Positions 18,660 to 27,228 are shown, counted from the first letter of the stretch. The stretch: 64,000 nucleotides of DNA from an uncultured Eubacteriales bacterium (GCA_900545925.1 URAZ01000004.1:42015-106014), one strand, 5' to 3'. Translations and numbers: made by a program. Notes: generated from the letters alone by a model not told the origin.

Positions 18660-19187
18660 ATGAACTACGCGGCGATCAAAAACTGCGATATTGCCAACGG
18701 ACCCGGCGTGCGGGTCAGCCTGTTCGTCTCCGGCTGCCGCCACCACTGCAAGGACTGTTTCAATCCTGAAACATGGGAGTTTTCCTACGGCGAACCGTTT
18801 GACGAGGCTGTGATCGACAAAATCCTCGCCATGCTGACTCCCGCGTATATCCGGGGCATCACCTATCTCGGCGGCGAACCGTTTGAGCCGGAGAACCAGC
18901 CGGGACTGCTGGAACTTTCACGCAGGATCAAGGCGGCCTATCCCGAAAAATCCATCTGGTCGTTTACCGGCTACCTCTTTGACCGCGACATTCTGGCAAA
19001 AAAACTCGGCCCGTGGGAAGTTACGCAGGAACTTCTGTCTTATCTCGACGTGCTGGTGGATGGGCCGTTTGTTGCAAGTCTCAAAAATCTGAATCTACGC
19101 TTCCGCGGCTCGTCCAATCAGCGGCTGATCGACGTGCCTGCAAGCCTGAAAACCGGAGCCGTTGTCCTCTGGGACGAGCGGCAGTAG
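18660..19187 (+). CDS. nrdG: Anaerobic ribonucleotide reductase activating protein
   Basis: Radical-SAM activase that installs the glycyl radical on NrdD. The cluster motif CRHHCKDC has Cys26, Cys30 and Cys33, and YLGGEPFEPEN matches the SAM-binding GGE region. The length (175 residues) is normal for NrdG. GGGGGTG precedes the ATG. No nrdD is adjacent, which is unusual because the pair is normally linked; nrdD must be elsewhere. It is followed by dut after 10 bases. Confidence 0.94.
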   Translation: MNYAAIKNCDIANGPGVRVSLFVSGCRHHCKDCFNPETWEFSYGEPFDEAVIDKILAMLTPAYIRGITYLGGEPFEPENQPGLLELSRRIKAAYPEKSIWSFTGYLFDRDILAKKLGPWEVTQELLSYLDVLVDGPFVASLKNLNLRFRGSSNQRLIDVPASLKTGAVVLWDERQ

Positions 19188-19197
19188 GAGGAAGTTC

Positions 19198-19629
19198 ATG
19201 CCCGTTATCAAAATCCACTATTTTTCCGATGATCTGCCCCGGCTGCAAAAGACGGCCAAGGGCGACTGGATCGATCTGTACTGCGCGCAGACCATGCAGC
19301 TTCACGCGGGCGAGTTTGCCCTTATCCCGCTGGGTGTGTCGATGCAGCTGCCGGAGGGATACGAGGCCCGCACGGCCCCGCGTTCGTCCACATTCAAGCG
19401 TTGGGGCATTCTGCAGGCCAACTCCGTCGGTGTGATCGACAACAGCTACTGCGGCACGAATGACGAATGGAAGCTGCCAGTCTACGCCACGCGCGACACC
19501 GTGATCGAAAAGGGCGACCGTATCTGCCAGTTCCGCATTTATGAGGTGCAGCCGCCGATCGACTTTGAAGAGTGCGAGGCGCTTTCCGATACCGACCGAG
19601 GCGGCTTTGGTTCGACCGGCGTGCGCTGA
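19198..19629 (+). CDS. dut: dUTP diphosphatase
   Basis: A 143-residue trimeric-type dUTPase that hydrolyses dUTP to dUMP. Family motifs are ARTAPRSSTFKRWGI (phosphate-binding Ser), the GVIDNSYCG hairpin with catalytic Asp, GDRICQFRI, and a C-terminal RGGFGSTG arm. The ATG at 19198 follows TAGGAGGAAG. It lies in an apparent operon with nrdG, so dNTP making and dUTP removal are together. Confidence 0.95.
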   Translation: MPVIKIHYFSDDLPRLQKTAKGDWIDLYCAQTMQLHAGEFALIPLGVSMQLPEGYEARTAPRSSTFKRWGILQANSVGVIDNSYCGTNDEWKLPVYATRDTVIEKGDRICQFRIYEVQPPIDFEECEALSDTDRGGFGSTGVR

Positions 19630-19672
19630 TTTTTGAAACATATACTCCGATACAAGAAAGGATGATTTGATT

Positions 19673-21046
19673 ATGAAAACGTTGCTCAAGGGCGGCACGG
19701 TCGTCTCTGCGGCAGGCTCCCGCGCTGCGGATGTGCTGGTAGACGGCGAGAAGATCGCCGCTGTCGGCGAAGGACTGGCGGCGGACGGCGCGAACGTCGT
19801 AGATGTGAGCGGCAAGCTGCTCTTCCCCGGCTTTATCGACGCGCATACGCATTTTGACCTTGACGTCTGCAACACCACGACTGCCGACAACTTCAACACC
19901 GGCACGCGCAGCGCCATCCACGGCGGCACAACGATGGTCATCGACTTCGCCTGCCCGAATAAGGGCGAGACGTTGGGCTACGGGCTTGATCTCTGGCATA
20001 AAAAGGCCGACGGCCGTTCCAGCTGCGACTACAGCTTCCACATGACCATCGACGACTGGAACGAGGGCATCAAAAATGAAATTCCGGCCATGTTTGCCGC
20101 TGGTATCCCGTCATTTAAGATGTACATGACATATCCCGCCATGATGATCGGCGATCAGGACCTGTTTTCCGCGCTGCTGGAACTGAAGAAATACGGCGGC
20201 ATCGCGGGCGTTCACTGTGAGAACGCGGGCGTGATCGACGCGCTGATCGCGCAGCACAAGGCGGAGGGAAAGACGGCCCCGTCGTCGCATCCTGAGTGCC
20301 GCCCGAATCCGCTTGAGGCGGAGGCGGTTGCCCATCTGCTGCGCATTGCGGAGGTCGCGGACGTTCCCATCGTGATCGTGCACCTGAGCACGAAGGAGGC
20401 ACTGCTGGAGGTCATGCACGCGCGTGAACGCGGCCAGAAGGTCTATGTCGAAACCTGCCCGCACTACCTGCTGCTGGACGACAGCGTTTATTATCAGGAG
20501 GACTATTCCGCCTCCGCGCGCTATATCTGCGCGCCGCCCATGCGCAAGAAGGAGGATCAGGCGGTTCTGTGGAAGGCCCTTGCCAACGGCAGCATCCAGA
20601 CCGTCTCGACTGACCATTGCAGCTTTACTCTGAAACAGAAGGATGCCGGACGCGGCGACTTTACGAAGATCCCCGGCGGTCTGCCCGGCGTGGAGACGCG
20701 CGGCGAGTTGCTCTATACAGCAGGCGTGGCCGAGGGCCGCATCACGAAGGAGCAGATGTGTGCGCTCCTGTCCGAAAACCCCGCCCGGCTCTATGGCGCG
20801 TACCCGCGCAAGGGCGTTCTCGCGCCCGGCAGCGACGCGGACATCGTTGTCTACGACCCCGAGGCTGACTCGGTCATCTCCGCGCAGACGCAGCTTTCTG
20901 CTGCGGGCTATACGCCCTATGAGGGCTTCAAGACCAAAGGCTCCATCGCGCAGGTCTATCTGCGCGGAACACTTGCCGTCGATCATGGCGAGATGAAGAC
21001 CGGTCCCATCGGCGCCTATATCCCGCGCCATCCGGGAAGCCTGTAA
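19673..21046 (+). CDS. hydA: Dihydropyrimidinase / D-hydantoinase
   Basis: A 457-residue cyclic amidohydrolase opening dihydropyrimidine or hydantoin rings. The metal motif DAHTHFD has His58 and His60, SFKMYMTYP holds the lysine that is carbamylated in this family, VHCENA and VHLST follow, and STDHCS gives the last metal ligand. The ATG at 19673 is preferred over TTG at 19667. It follows dut by 43 bases. A role in pyrimidine catabolism is likely; phenylhydantoin-type substrates are possible. Confidence 0.92.
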   Translation: MKTLLKGGTVVSAAGSRAADVLVDGEKIAAVGEGLAADGANVVDVSGKLLFPGFIDAHTHFDLDVCNTTTADNFNTGTRSAIHGGTTMVIDFACPNKGETLGYGLDLWHKKADGRSSCDYSFHMTIDDWNEGIKNEIPAMFAAGIPSFKMYMTYPAMMIGDQDLFSALLELKKYGGIAGVHCENAGVIDALIAQHKAEGKTAPSSHPECRPNPLEAEAVAHLLRIAEVADVPIVIVHLSTKEALLEVMHARERGQKVYVETCPHYLLLDDSVYYQEDYSASARYICAPPMRKKEDQAVLWKALANGSIQTVSTDHCSFTLKQKDAGRGDFTKIPGGLPGVETRGELLYTAGVAEGRITKEQMCALLSENPARLYGAYPRKGVLAPGSDADIVVYDPEADSVISAQTQLSAAGYTPYEGFKTKGSIAQVYLRGTLAVDHGEMKTGPIGAYIPRHPGSL

Positions 21047-21063
21047 GCAGTACAAAAATAGAA

Positions 21064-21285
21064 ATTTTTGACAGATAGTGTGAAGGGGGCGGACAGCAAT
21101 GTCCGCCCCCTCAGCGTGTCGAAAAAGTCTTTTCGCCCCGCTGAACCAGTTTTCAAGCTTAAAAAAAGTTTGAAAAACTGCTTGATTGAACGCGAAGGGG
21201 GCTCTTTGCCCCCTTCACTCTTCCCCAGCTGCTCTGTCGTCCGACTGCTTTTCATGGTTTTTTGACAGTCTCAGGGGGCGGCGAA
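21064..21285. repeat. Hairpin-rich intergenic block with direct flanks
   Basis: It contains AGGGGGCGGACA/TGTCCGCCCCCT (21084-21111), an imperfect CAGTTTTCAA...TTGAAAAACTG inverted repeat, and GAAGGGGGC/GCCCCCTTC (21194-21216). TTTTTGACAG occurs near both ends (21064 and 21260), each before a GGGGGCGG. No coding sense. The first hairpin may end the hydantoinase transcript. Confidence 0.55.
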
Positions 21286-21323
21286 GCCTATGTGGGACAG
21301 AAGCGGCTGTAGGCTTTCCGGTT

Positions 21324-21719
21324 TCAACAGATGCTGAGAAGCGCGTCAAAAGGAATCCGGGTGCCGTCTGTCAGAACCAGAACCTGCGCATTTGCGTCAA
21401 GCCTGCGGACGCGGGTGAGGATCGTGCGGTAGGTCCCTCCGGATTTTTTGGCATCTGGCTGAAAATAGGTGAGCCGGACCTCGGGCTGCTCCGGAAGACG
21501 GGCTGCAAGTCGGACAAGCGCGTCATTCAGCGCTTCGCGCTCATTTTCGGCCAGTTCGATCTGCGCCTGTGTCAGCCGGCCGGCCTCCTGCACCGTCTCA
21601 TCGAAGCCGCTCAGCGCGGCGAACGGCGCAAACTGCGCCGCACGGTCACACCGCCGCATCGGCGCATGGCGTGCGGAGACGGGCCGTTCCATCTCCAGAA
21701 GTTCCTGATCGCGCAGCAT
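21324..21719 (-). CDS. YolD-like family protein
   Basis: A 131-residue protein whose DRAAQFAPFAALSGFDE segment (about residues 24-40) is the mark of YolD-like proteins. These often stand beside Y-family DNA polymerases or on integrative elements; here there is no polymerase neighbour. The function is unknown; a link to lesion-bypass polymerases is inferred from the family only. GGAGG lies upstream of the ATG. Confidence 0.72.
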   Translation of the reverse strand: MLRDQELLEMERPVSARHAPMRRCDRAAQFAPFAALSGFDETVQEAGRLTQAQIELAENEREALNDALVRLAARLPEQPEVRLTYFQPDAKKSGGTYRTILTRVRRLDANAQVLVLTDGTRIPFDALLSIC

Positions 21720-21799
21720 ACAACATCCGCCTCCTTGTGAGCATAGTTTATCACGAGCGGGGCGGATGCGTCAAGAAATAATAGAATATTTGTTTGAAA

Positions 21800-22804
21800 T
21801 TAAATTTTTCCAGCAAGTGCGCGTTTTTCCTGCTCCGGCAGGAACGCGGCGTCCAGCGCAAAGTGTGCCATGGTTTGCAGATCGTCCGGTGTAAAACCCA
21901 TATCCGCAATGCAGTGCCGGTACTCGTCTTCCAGCGTTACGGCAGCGAGTGTCATATTGTCGGTGCTGATGCACACACGAAGTCCGGCGTCCAGCAGCTT
22001 TTTCGCCGGATGCAGCGCATAAGACGGCTGCGTTTTGCACTGAATGTTGCTCGTCGGACAGATCTCAAGCGTAACGCCGGCCTCGATTGCGCGCGGCCAG
22101 AGCACGGGATCATCGAAAATATGATGCCCGTGGCCGATGCGCTTCGCGCCGAAGTCCAGCGCGTCGCGGACAGTTTCCGGCCCTTGGGAATCACCTGCGT
22201 GACAGGTAAAGGGCAGCGCAAGTTCCCGCGCGAGATCAAAAATCGGGTGAAAATTCCGCAGCGGAACGATCCCCTCTGCGCCCGCCAGATCCATGCCCAC
22301 GACGCTGGAGCCGAGATACGCCCGCGTCAGCCGCACCGTTTCGAGATTTTCCGCCATGTTGACCGTCTCAGGCCCGATGCACATGCAGCACAGCAGAATC
22401 CCGCAGCGGTAGTCCGGAAAGGCGCGCAGCGCCTGTTCGCGGCCTGCCAGCACGGCTTCGATCGCGTCCTGCTGCCGCAGTCCGGCGCGCGTATGCAGCT
22501 GCGGTGCAAAGCGGATTTCGTCGTAAACATGTCCCTGCCGGGCAAGCGTTGTGAGCACGTCGCGGGTAATGCGTGTGATGCTGGGCGCGTCCTGCATCAG
22601 CTGCAGGGGAAGTTCAAACCGGGCAAGATATGTATTCACGTCGCGGCAGTCCGCTGTTTTGACGAGCCATGCGTAAAATGCGTCCAGCGTGTCCACCGGC
22701 AGCGCAGCGTGCTTCTCCTGCGCCATCTGCCACATCGTTTCCGGCGGAACAGCGCCGTCCAGATGCAGGTGCAGTTCAATCTTCGGGATCTGCGTCACGT
22801 CCAT
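21800..22804 (-). CDS. add: Adenosine deaminase
   Basis: A 334-residue zinc enzyme converting (deoxy)adenosine to (deoxy)inosine. ELHLHLDGA gives zinc ligands His12 and His14. TCHAGDSQGPETV carries the third His and the catalytic Glu region, GHGHHIFDD the catalytic His, CPTSNIQC follows, and VCISTDNMT holds the Asp. It has its own promoter and follows GGAGAC. It supports purine salvage with the nearby kinase. Confidence 0.95.
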   Translation of the reverse strand: MDVTQIPKIELHLHLDGAVPPETMWQMAQEKHAALPVDTLDAFYAWLVKTADCRDVNTYLARFELPLQLMQDAPSITRITRDVLTTLARQGHVYDEIRFAPQLHTRAGLRQQDAIEAVLAGREQALRAFPDYRCGILLCCMCIGPETVNMAENLETVRLTRAYLGSSVVGMDLAGAEGIVPLRNFHPIFDLARELALPFTCHAGDSQGPETVRDALDFGAKRIGHGHHIFDDPVLWPRAIEAGVTLEICPTSNIQCKTQPSYALHPAKKLLDAGLRVCISTDNMTLAAVTLEDEYRHCIADMGFTPDDLQTMAHFALDAAFLPEQEKRALAGKI

Positions 22805-22832
22805 TGCAGAAGTCTCCTTTGCATTTTCTTCT

Positions 22833-22862
22833 ATTGTAATCTACCGCTGCGCAGGCCGTCAA
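22833..22862 (-). promoter_or_regulatory. Promoter for add
   Basis: On the minus strand TTGACG and TACAAT are separated by 18 bases, 28 bases before the ATG. Confidence 0.65.
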
Positions 22863-22893
22863 CCGTAAAAATTCGGACGATTTGAGATACGGA

Positions 22894-22919
22894 AGGGGAG
22901 CGGCCGGCGCCGCTCCCCT
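22894..22919 (-). terminator. Hairpin after the Cys-rich peptide gene
   Basis: AGGGGAGCGGC/GCCGCTCCCCT, an 11-base perfect stem with a 4-base loop, 18 bases past the stop. No long T-run. Confidence 0.55.
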
Positions 22920-22937
22920 CTGCGTCATGTAGAACTG

Positions 22938-23072
22938 TCAGCAGCCGCAGCCGGTGTCGCAGCCGCAGGAATTGCCGCAGCCATTGTTGCCGGTGCCGAA
23001 GATCAGCAGAAGGATGATGATCCACCACCAGCTGTTGCCGAAGGCGCAGAATCCGGACTGATTACAAGACAT
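22938..23072 (-). CDS. 44-residue Cys-rich single-pass membrane peptide
   Basis: A short gene easily missed. AGGAGG stands 7 bases before the ATG at 23072. The peptide begins MSCNQSGFCAFGNSWWW, has one hydrophobic stretch IIILLLIFG (about residues 18-26), and ends in a Gly/Cys-rich tail NGCGNSCGCDTGCGC with six cysteines. This layout recalls the small YjcZ/Cys-rich sporulation-associated peptides of Firmicutes, but the match is by pattern only. It lies between pdaA and add on the same strand and is followed by a hairpin. Confidence 0.75.
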   Translation of the reverse strand: MSCNQSGFCAFGNSWWWIIILLLIFGTGNNGCGNSCGCDTGCGC

Positions 23073-23152
23073 AACAAGACCTCCTGAAAGATAACGTAGC
23101 GTTTGATCGCTCGCTCATTCCATGTTATGCAGAGGTCCGAAAATGGTGACGG

Positions 23153-23944
23153 CTACGCGAACAACTCGTCAAGCGTTCCGAAGGAATAGCCCATCTCCTC
23201 CCATTTGCTCAGCAGCGTGTCCAAAATTCGCGCATTCGTCTGCGATGTCGAGTGCAGCAGCACGATCGCGCCCGGGTGAATGCGCGGCAGAAGCTTGGAA
23301 AACGCCTGCTCGTCGGTCGGCTGATTGTCCTGGTACCAATCGACGTAAGCCAGCGACCAGAATACCGTTCGGTAGCCAAGCTTCTGCGCCATTTCGAGAT
23401 TGCACTCGCTGTAAATGCCCTGCGGCGGGCGGTAATAGCGCGGCATATCCTCGCCGGTCGTCTCTCGGTAGAGCGTTTCAAGGCTTGTCAGTTCCTGATT
23501 GAAGGCGGCTTCGTCCGAAAGCTTTGACATATCATAATGATGGTAGGTGTGGTTGCCTACGATGTGCCCCTCGCGCAGCATCCGGCGGACAAGATCCGGA
23601 TTCTGCTCAATGTAATTGCCCACGACAAAGAACGCGGCTTTGACATTGTGCTTCGCCAGTGCCTCCAAAATCGGCTCGGTACAGCCGTTTTCATAGCCTG
23701 CGTCGAAGGTCAGATAGATCTTCTTCTGCGTCTCATCGCCGAGATAAACCGCGTCATAGCGCCGCAGCGCTTCCTTTGACGCATTGCCGACGGGCGGCTG
23801 GCCCTCTGTCCGGAAACTCAGCCCCCACGACCCTGTTTCAATCGAACGGCTCTGCTGGAACAGCAGCGGCAAAACGGCGCAGAACGCCAGCACTGCTGCC
23901 AGCGCCAGCGTCAGTCTGCCGTACTGCCGGAAAAATCGCTTCAT
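23153..23944 (-). CDS. pdaA: Polysaccharide deacetylase, PdaA-like
   Basis: A 263-residue NodB-fold enzyme with an N-terminal membrane anchor (about residues 10-30). Motif 1 LTFDAGYENG, motif 2 GNHTYHHYDMS (metal His pair), motif 3 YRPPQGIYSE and the late LLHST motif are all present. PdaA-type enzymes deacetylate N-acetylmuramate so that muramic delta-lactam forms in spore cortex. The fit is with sporulation, as for spoIIP at 46 kb. A perfect hairpin overlaps its ribosome site. Confidence 0.88.
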   Translation of the reverse strand: MKRFFRQYGRLTLALAAVLAFCAVLPLLFQQSRSIETGSWGLSFRTEGQPPVGNASKEALRRYDAVYLGDETQKKIYLTFDAGYENGCTEPILEALAKHNVKAAFFVVGNYIEQNPDLVRRMLREGHIVGNHTYHHYDMSKLSDEAAFNQELTSLETLYRETTGEDMPRYYRPPQGIYSECNLEMAQKLGYRTVFWSLAYVDWYQDNQPTDEQAFSKLLPRIHPGAIVLLHSTSQTNARILDTLLSKWEEMGYSFGTLDELFA

Positions 23945-23953
23945 AAAACATCA

Positions 23954-23984
23954 CCCCTGTCCATCCTTATGCGATGGACAGGGG
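23954..23984 (-). promoter_or_regulatory. Hairpin overlapping the pdaA ribosome site
   Basis: CCCCTGTCCATC pairs perfectly with GATGGACAGGGG over 12 bases with a 7-base loop. In the minus sense the 3' arm ends in AGGGG, which with the next TG is the only Shine-Dalgarno-like run before the ATG at 23944. It may be a terminator for read-through or may hide the ribosome site. Confidence 0.5.
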
Positions 23985-24008
23985 AATATGCCTCCGTTAT
24001 CGAGGCGG

Positions 24009-24281
24009 TCAACTGGCTGGTGTGCTATGAGAGGCTGCTTCCGCCTGCAAGTAGGCTGCTACGTTTTCCATTGTAACCGCTTCAATTTTGATGCTGCTTT
24101 CCGGCAGCGGATTACCCTGAATTGCGGCAATGGCTGCATGGATGGTCACCTCGGCGAAGCCCTTTGTGTCCTGCGAAACCGAATCACGGATCACGGCCCC
24201 ATCCTGAATTTTTTTCAGCACCGGTGCGCTGGCATCAATGCCAACCAGGCACAGTATCCAGATCAAGCACCGTTTTCTCAT
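24009..24281 (-). pseudogene. Remnant of a sugar-binding (RbsB/MglB-like) protein
   Basis: A 90-codon frame. The first 13 residues MRKRCLIWILCLV look like the start of a signal peptide and run straight into VGIDASAPVLKKIQDGAV, then SVSQDTKGFAEVTIHAAIAAI. That second part is the usual C-terminal lobe of periplasmic pentose/galactose-binding proteins, which are normally about 300 residues or more. The simplest reading is an in-frame internal deletion of a binding-protein gene. No permease or ATPase gene is nearby, and no well-placed ribosome site precedes the ATG. The 138 bases upstream hold no gene. Confidence 0.6.
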
Positions 24282-24419
24282 AGCGTTAATTCTCTGTTAT
24301 TCCTTAACTGACAACTTCCACTCCGGGCGGCGGCGGGATTTCTCACGCTGGCTGCAGTGCTGCTTTCCCGCTTCCTCCAGATGGACATAATGAGATTCGG
24401 TCTAGCCGACAGTTTTGGC

Positions 24420-25844
24420 TTATCCGCCGTAGTCGTAACCGTAGCCGTCAAAGTCGGGGACGGTGAATTCCTCGTCGGGCTGGGACTGGCCTTCCAATTC
24501 GCTCTGCGCCTGCTGCTCGGCTTTGTCGATCTCCTCCTCGCCGGGCCGTTCATCGAGCGTGAGCGTGACCTCGATTTCTGCGCCCGCGCGGTAGAGTTTC
24601 ATCTTAACTGTGTCTCCCGCCCGGCGCTTGGAAAGTGCCGAAACAAGATCGGAATAGGTGTTGATCTCGCGGCCGTCGAATTCTAAAATGATGTCGTGCG
24701 GCTGCAGCCCGGCCTTTTCTGAGCAGCTGCCCTCCGTTACAGTCACGACCTGCGGACCTGAGGGGAGGCTGTAGATTTCCGCAACCTCTGCGTCGAGATT
24801 TTGCAGCGTGACGCCGAGATAGGCCCGGCCGCGGACGCGGCCGTATTGCTGCAGATCATAGACTACGCGCAGCACGTCGTTGATGGGGATGGCAAAGCCA
24901 AGGCCCTCGATGGACACGCCGCTGTCCGTTGTGCCGGATACCTTTGCGGTCGTAACGCCGATGATATTGCCGTTCATGTCGAACAGCGGCCCGCCGGAAT
25001 TGCCGGAGTTGATGGCTGCGTCGGTCTGCAGCATGTTGATGGGTGTTCCATCAGCGTCGATCTCACGGTCAAGTGCGCTGATGTAACCGGCGGTCATGGT
25101 AAACGTTAGATCGCCCAGCGGGTTTCCGATGGCCTCAACCGTTTCGCCGACCTCGACCTCGTCGGAATCACCGACCGTGACGGTCTGCAGGCCCTCCGCT
25201 TCGATTTTCAGAAGCGCGACGTCGTTCATGCTGTCCGTGCCGATGATGACGGCGGGGTATTCTTCGCCCGAATAGAACTGCACGATGACCGTACCTTCGT
25301 CTGCGTCTGCTACAACGTGGTTATTCGTGACGATATAGCCGTCTGCCGTCAGGACAAAGCCGCTGCCCGTGCAGACACCGGTTGTTTCCACGCCCCAGAG
25401 GCTTGCCGTGACCTGTGTAGAAATGCCGCAGACTGCGCCGATATTCATCTTATAGACCTGCGCCGGCGTGAGCGCTTTGTCGCCCTCGTTGGATTTGAGC
25501 GTTTCCGGCAGCGGCGTCCGTTCGAGCCGGTAGGAGGCGTCGGCCTGCGGCTTCTGCGCTGCGGGCTGTTCCTGTTCGACAGACTGCTCAGCCATAGCGC
25601 CGACAGAGGCACTTGATTCCTGCTCGGCGAGGTTTTTCTGCCCGATGGCGTCGATGGCCTTCGTCAGCGCAGAGCCGCCGACACCCGCGACGATCGCCAC
25701 CGCGGCCAGCAGCGCTGCAATCTTGAGTCCGGTGTGCTTGCCGCTGCGCCGGATCTCTTCTTTTGCCTGTTCCAGCGGCGGCTGAGGCGTTTCGGGCGCG
25801 ACAGGCTCAAAACTGTAGTTCATTTTTTCATCATAGTGGTCCAT
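24420..25844 (-). CDS. htrA: HtrA/DegP-type serine protease with PDZ domain
   Basis: A 474-residue membrane-anchored envelope protease. It has a cytoplasmic N-terminus, one membrane segment (about residues 39-62), a low-complexity linker, then a trypsin-like domain with catalytic His176 (VTNNHVV), Asp208 (MNDVALL) and Ser283 (NSGNSGGPLF). One PDZ domain follows (about 355-445) and an acidic Tyr/Gly tail ends the protein. The ATG at 25844 follows AAGGAG; the open frame extends upstream into the next gene's end. It starts 29 bases after the glycerol-1-phosphate dehydrogenase stop. Envelope quality control is the expected role. Confidence 0.95.
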   Translation of the reverse strand: MDHYDEKMNYSFEPVAPETPQPPLEQAKEEIRRSGKHTGLKIAALLAAVAIVAGVGGSALTKAIDAIGQKNLAEQESSASVGAMAEQSVEQEQPAAQKPQADASYRLERTPLPETLKSNEGDKALTPAQVYKMNIGAVCGISTQVTASLWGVETTGVCTGSGFVLTADGYIVTNNHVVADADEGTVIVQFYSGEEYPAVIIGTDSMNDVALLKIEAEGLQTVTVGDSDEVEVGETVEAIGNPLGDLTFTMTAGYISALDREIDADGTPINMLQTDAAINSGNSGGPLFDMNGNIIGVTTAKVSGTTDSGVSIEGLGFAIPINDVLRVVYDLQQYGRVRGRAYLGVTLQNLDAEVAEIYSLPSGPQVVTVTEGSCSEKAGLQPHDIILEFDGREINTYSDLVSALSKRRAGDTVKMKLYRAGAEIEVTLTLDERPGEEEIDKAEQQAQSELEGQSQPDEEFTVPDFDGYGYDYGG

Positions 25845-25873
25845 GGTTCTATGCTCCTTCTCAGCGAGTCTGT

Positions 25874-27139
25874 TCAAAAAAGGTCTTCCGGCAGATCCAG
25901 CATGTGGCTCACACGCTTCAGTGACAGCCTGCGGCGCATATATGGATGGAAACGGAAGCTGATATCGACGAAGTCCGGCGCTTTGCCGACCTCCTCGATC
26001 GTCGTTTTGCATCCGGCTTGCCGCATGGCGGCAAGGCAGGCGTCATAGGACGGCACGGACTGCACGATCCGGCGGATCTGGGGCCAGCAGGCTTCGATCC
26101 AGCGGGGGGCGATGCCGTCTGTGATGGTGTCCGGGGTGTTAAGCTTCTGCACGTCCGGAGCCAGCGGGCCGTAGATGCTGTAAATCTCATCCCAGTTGCA
26201 GATTTCCGGGTGGGCTGTGACCTGCGGCAGACGAGCAAGTGCTTCATAATACCGAAGCATAATAAGCGTCGTTACACCGACATCCTCGCCGTGGTAGTTG
26301 GGCGTTTTACTGTCCAGCAGTTCCATGCACTCCCAAAAATGGGCCATGATATGCTCTGTGCCGCTGCCGGGGCGGGAGGTTTTGGTGAAACTCATCGCAA
26401 TGCCGGTCAGCAGGAGAGACTCAAAGATTGCCGCTGCCGTTTTTTCATCGCGCTTTGTAACGCGTCCAGCCATGGCGAAGATCTGGTCGGTCGCCTGCCG
26501 CGTCAAGGCGGCAACACGCTCACAATAGGATTCCCCGGTCAGAAGATTCGATACCTGCCAGTCGATGAGCGCGATGTATTTCGAGACCATGTCGCCGAAG
26601 CCTGCGGATTTGAGCGCTGCCGGGGCGGCCGCGAGAATTTTTGTATCGCCGATGATGACCTCGGGGCATTTTGCGGGATAGGTGATCTTGAAATTGCCGT
26701 TTACAATGGGCGCGGAATAGGATGCGAAGCCGTCCATCGATGGGGCTGTTGCGAACAGGCACAGCGGCACGTCATGCCGCGCACAGGCAAGGCGGCAGGG
26801 ATCGTGGACAGATCCCGTACCGACGGCAAGCACGCCGTCCACGCGGTCAAAGTAGCTTTCGATCTTCTTCACATCCTGCATGGTCGCCACGCGGATGGAC
26901 GGCCAGATGTGCCGCACGATGGTAAAGCCGGACAGGGAAGCCTCGATGCCGTCCGCCGCAGCAAGCGTCTGCTCGTCGGCTGCCAGCAGGAGCCGGGGGC
27001 CGAAGCCGTTTTTCTTCAGAATTTCGCCGACCTCGGACACAAGCCCGCTGCCGATCTCAATATCCCGGATGGCGCAAGTATGCGCCTGCCCGCAGGCACA
27101 GTTTTGGTAGCTGTCAATCAGCGCATGGAAATCAGTCAT
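25874..27139 (-). CDS. egsA: sn-Glycerol-1-phosphate dehydrogenase (AraM/EgsA-like)
   Basis: A 421-residue NAD(P)-dependent enzyme reducing dihydroxyacetone phosphate to sn-glycerol-1-phosphate. The nucleotide motif is VGTGSVHD; metal ligands are seen at APSMDGFAS (Asp136), GTEHIMAHFWE and NYHGEDVG. Bacterial AraM makes G1P for heptaprenylglycerol-type lipids in Bacillus. Its presence between a cell-wall synthase pair and HtrA suggests an envelope lipid role, but this is inference. No downstream prenyltransferase (PcrB) gene is seen in the window. Confidence 0.9.
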   Translation of the reverse strand: MTDFHALIDSYQNCACGQAHTCAIRDIEIGSGLVSEVGEILKKNGFGPRLLLAADEQTLAAADGIEASLSGFTIVRHIWPSIRVATMQDVKKIESYFDRVDGVLAVGTGSVHDPCRLACARHDVPLCLFATAPSMDGFASYSAPIVNGNFKITYPAKCPEVIIGDTKILAAAPAALKSAGFGDMVSKYIALIDWQVSNLLTGESYCERVAALTRQATDQIFAMAGRVTKRDEKTAAAIFESLLLTGIAMSFTKTSRPGSGTEHIMAHFWECMELLDSKTPNYHGEDVGVTTLIMLRYYEALARLPQVTAHPEICNWDEIYSIYGPLAPDVQKLNTPDTITDGIAPRWIEACWPQIRRIVQSVPSYDACLAAMRQAGCKTTIEEVGKAPDFVDISFRFHPYMRRRLSLKRVSHMLDLPEDLF

Positions 27140-27228
27140 AGTGGGATTCTCCTACGTTTATACTTTATGTGGCTGCATGGATTTGCCGGCGGACGACTGC
27201 TTTTCGCGCCTGCCGGCTGTCCAAGCGC

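Noticed and set aside
24278..24553. 91-codon minus-strand frame over the htrA 3' end
   Set aside because: Half of it is htrA in another frame; the tail has no domain or conserved look.
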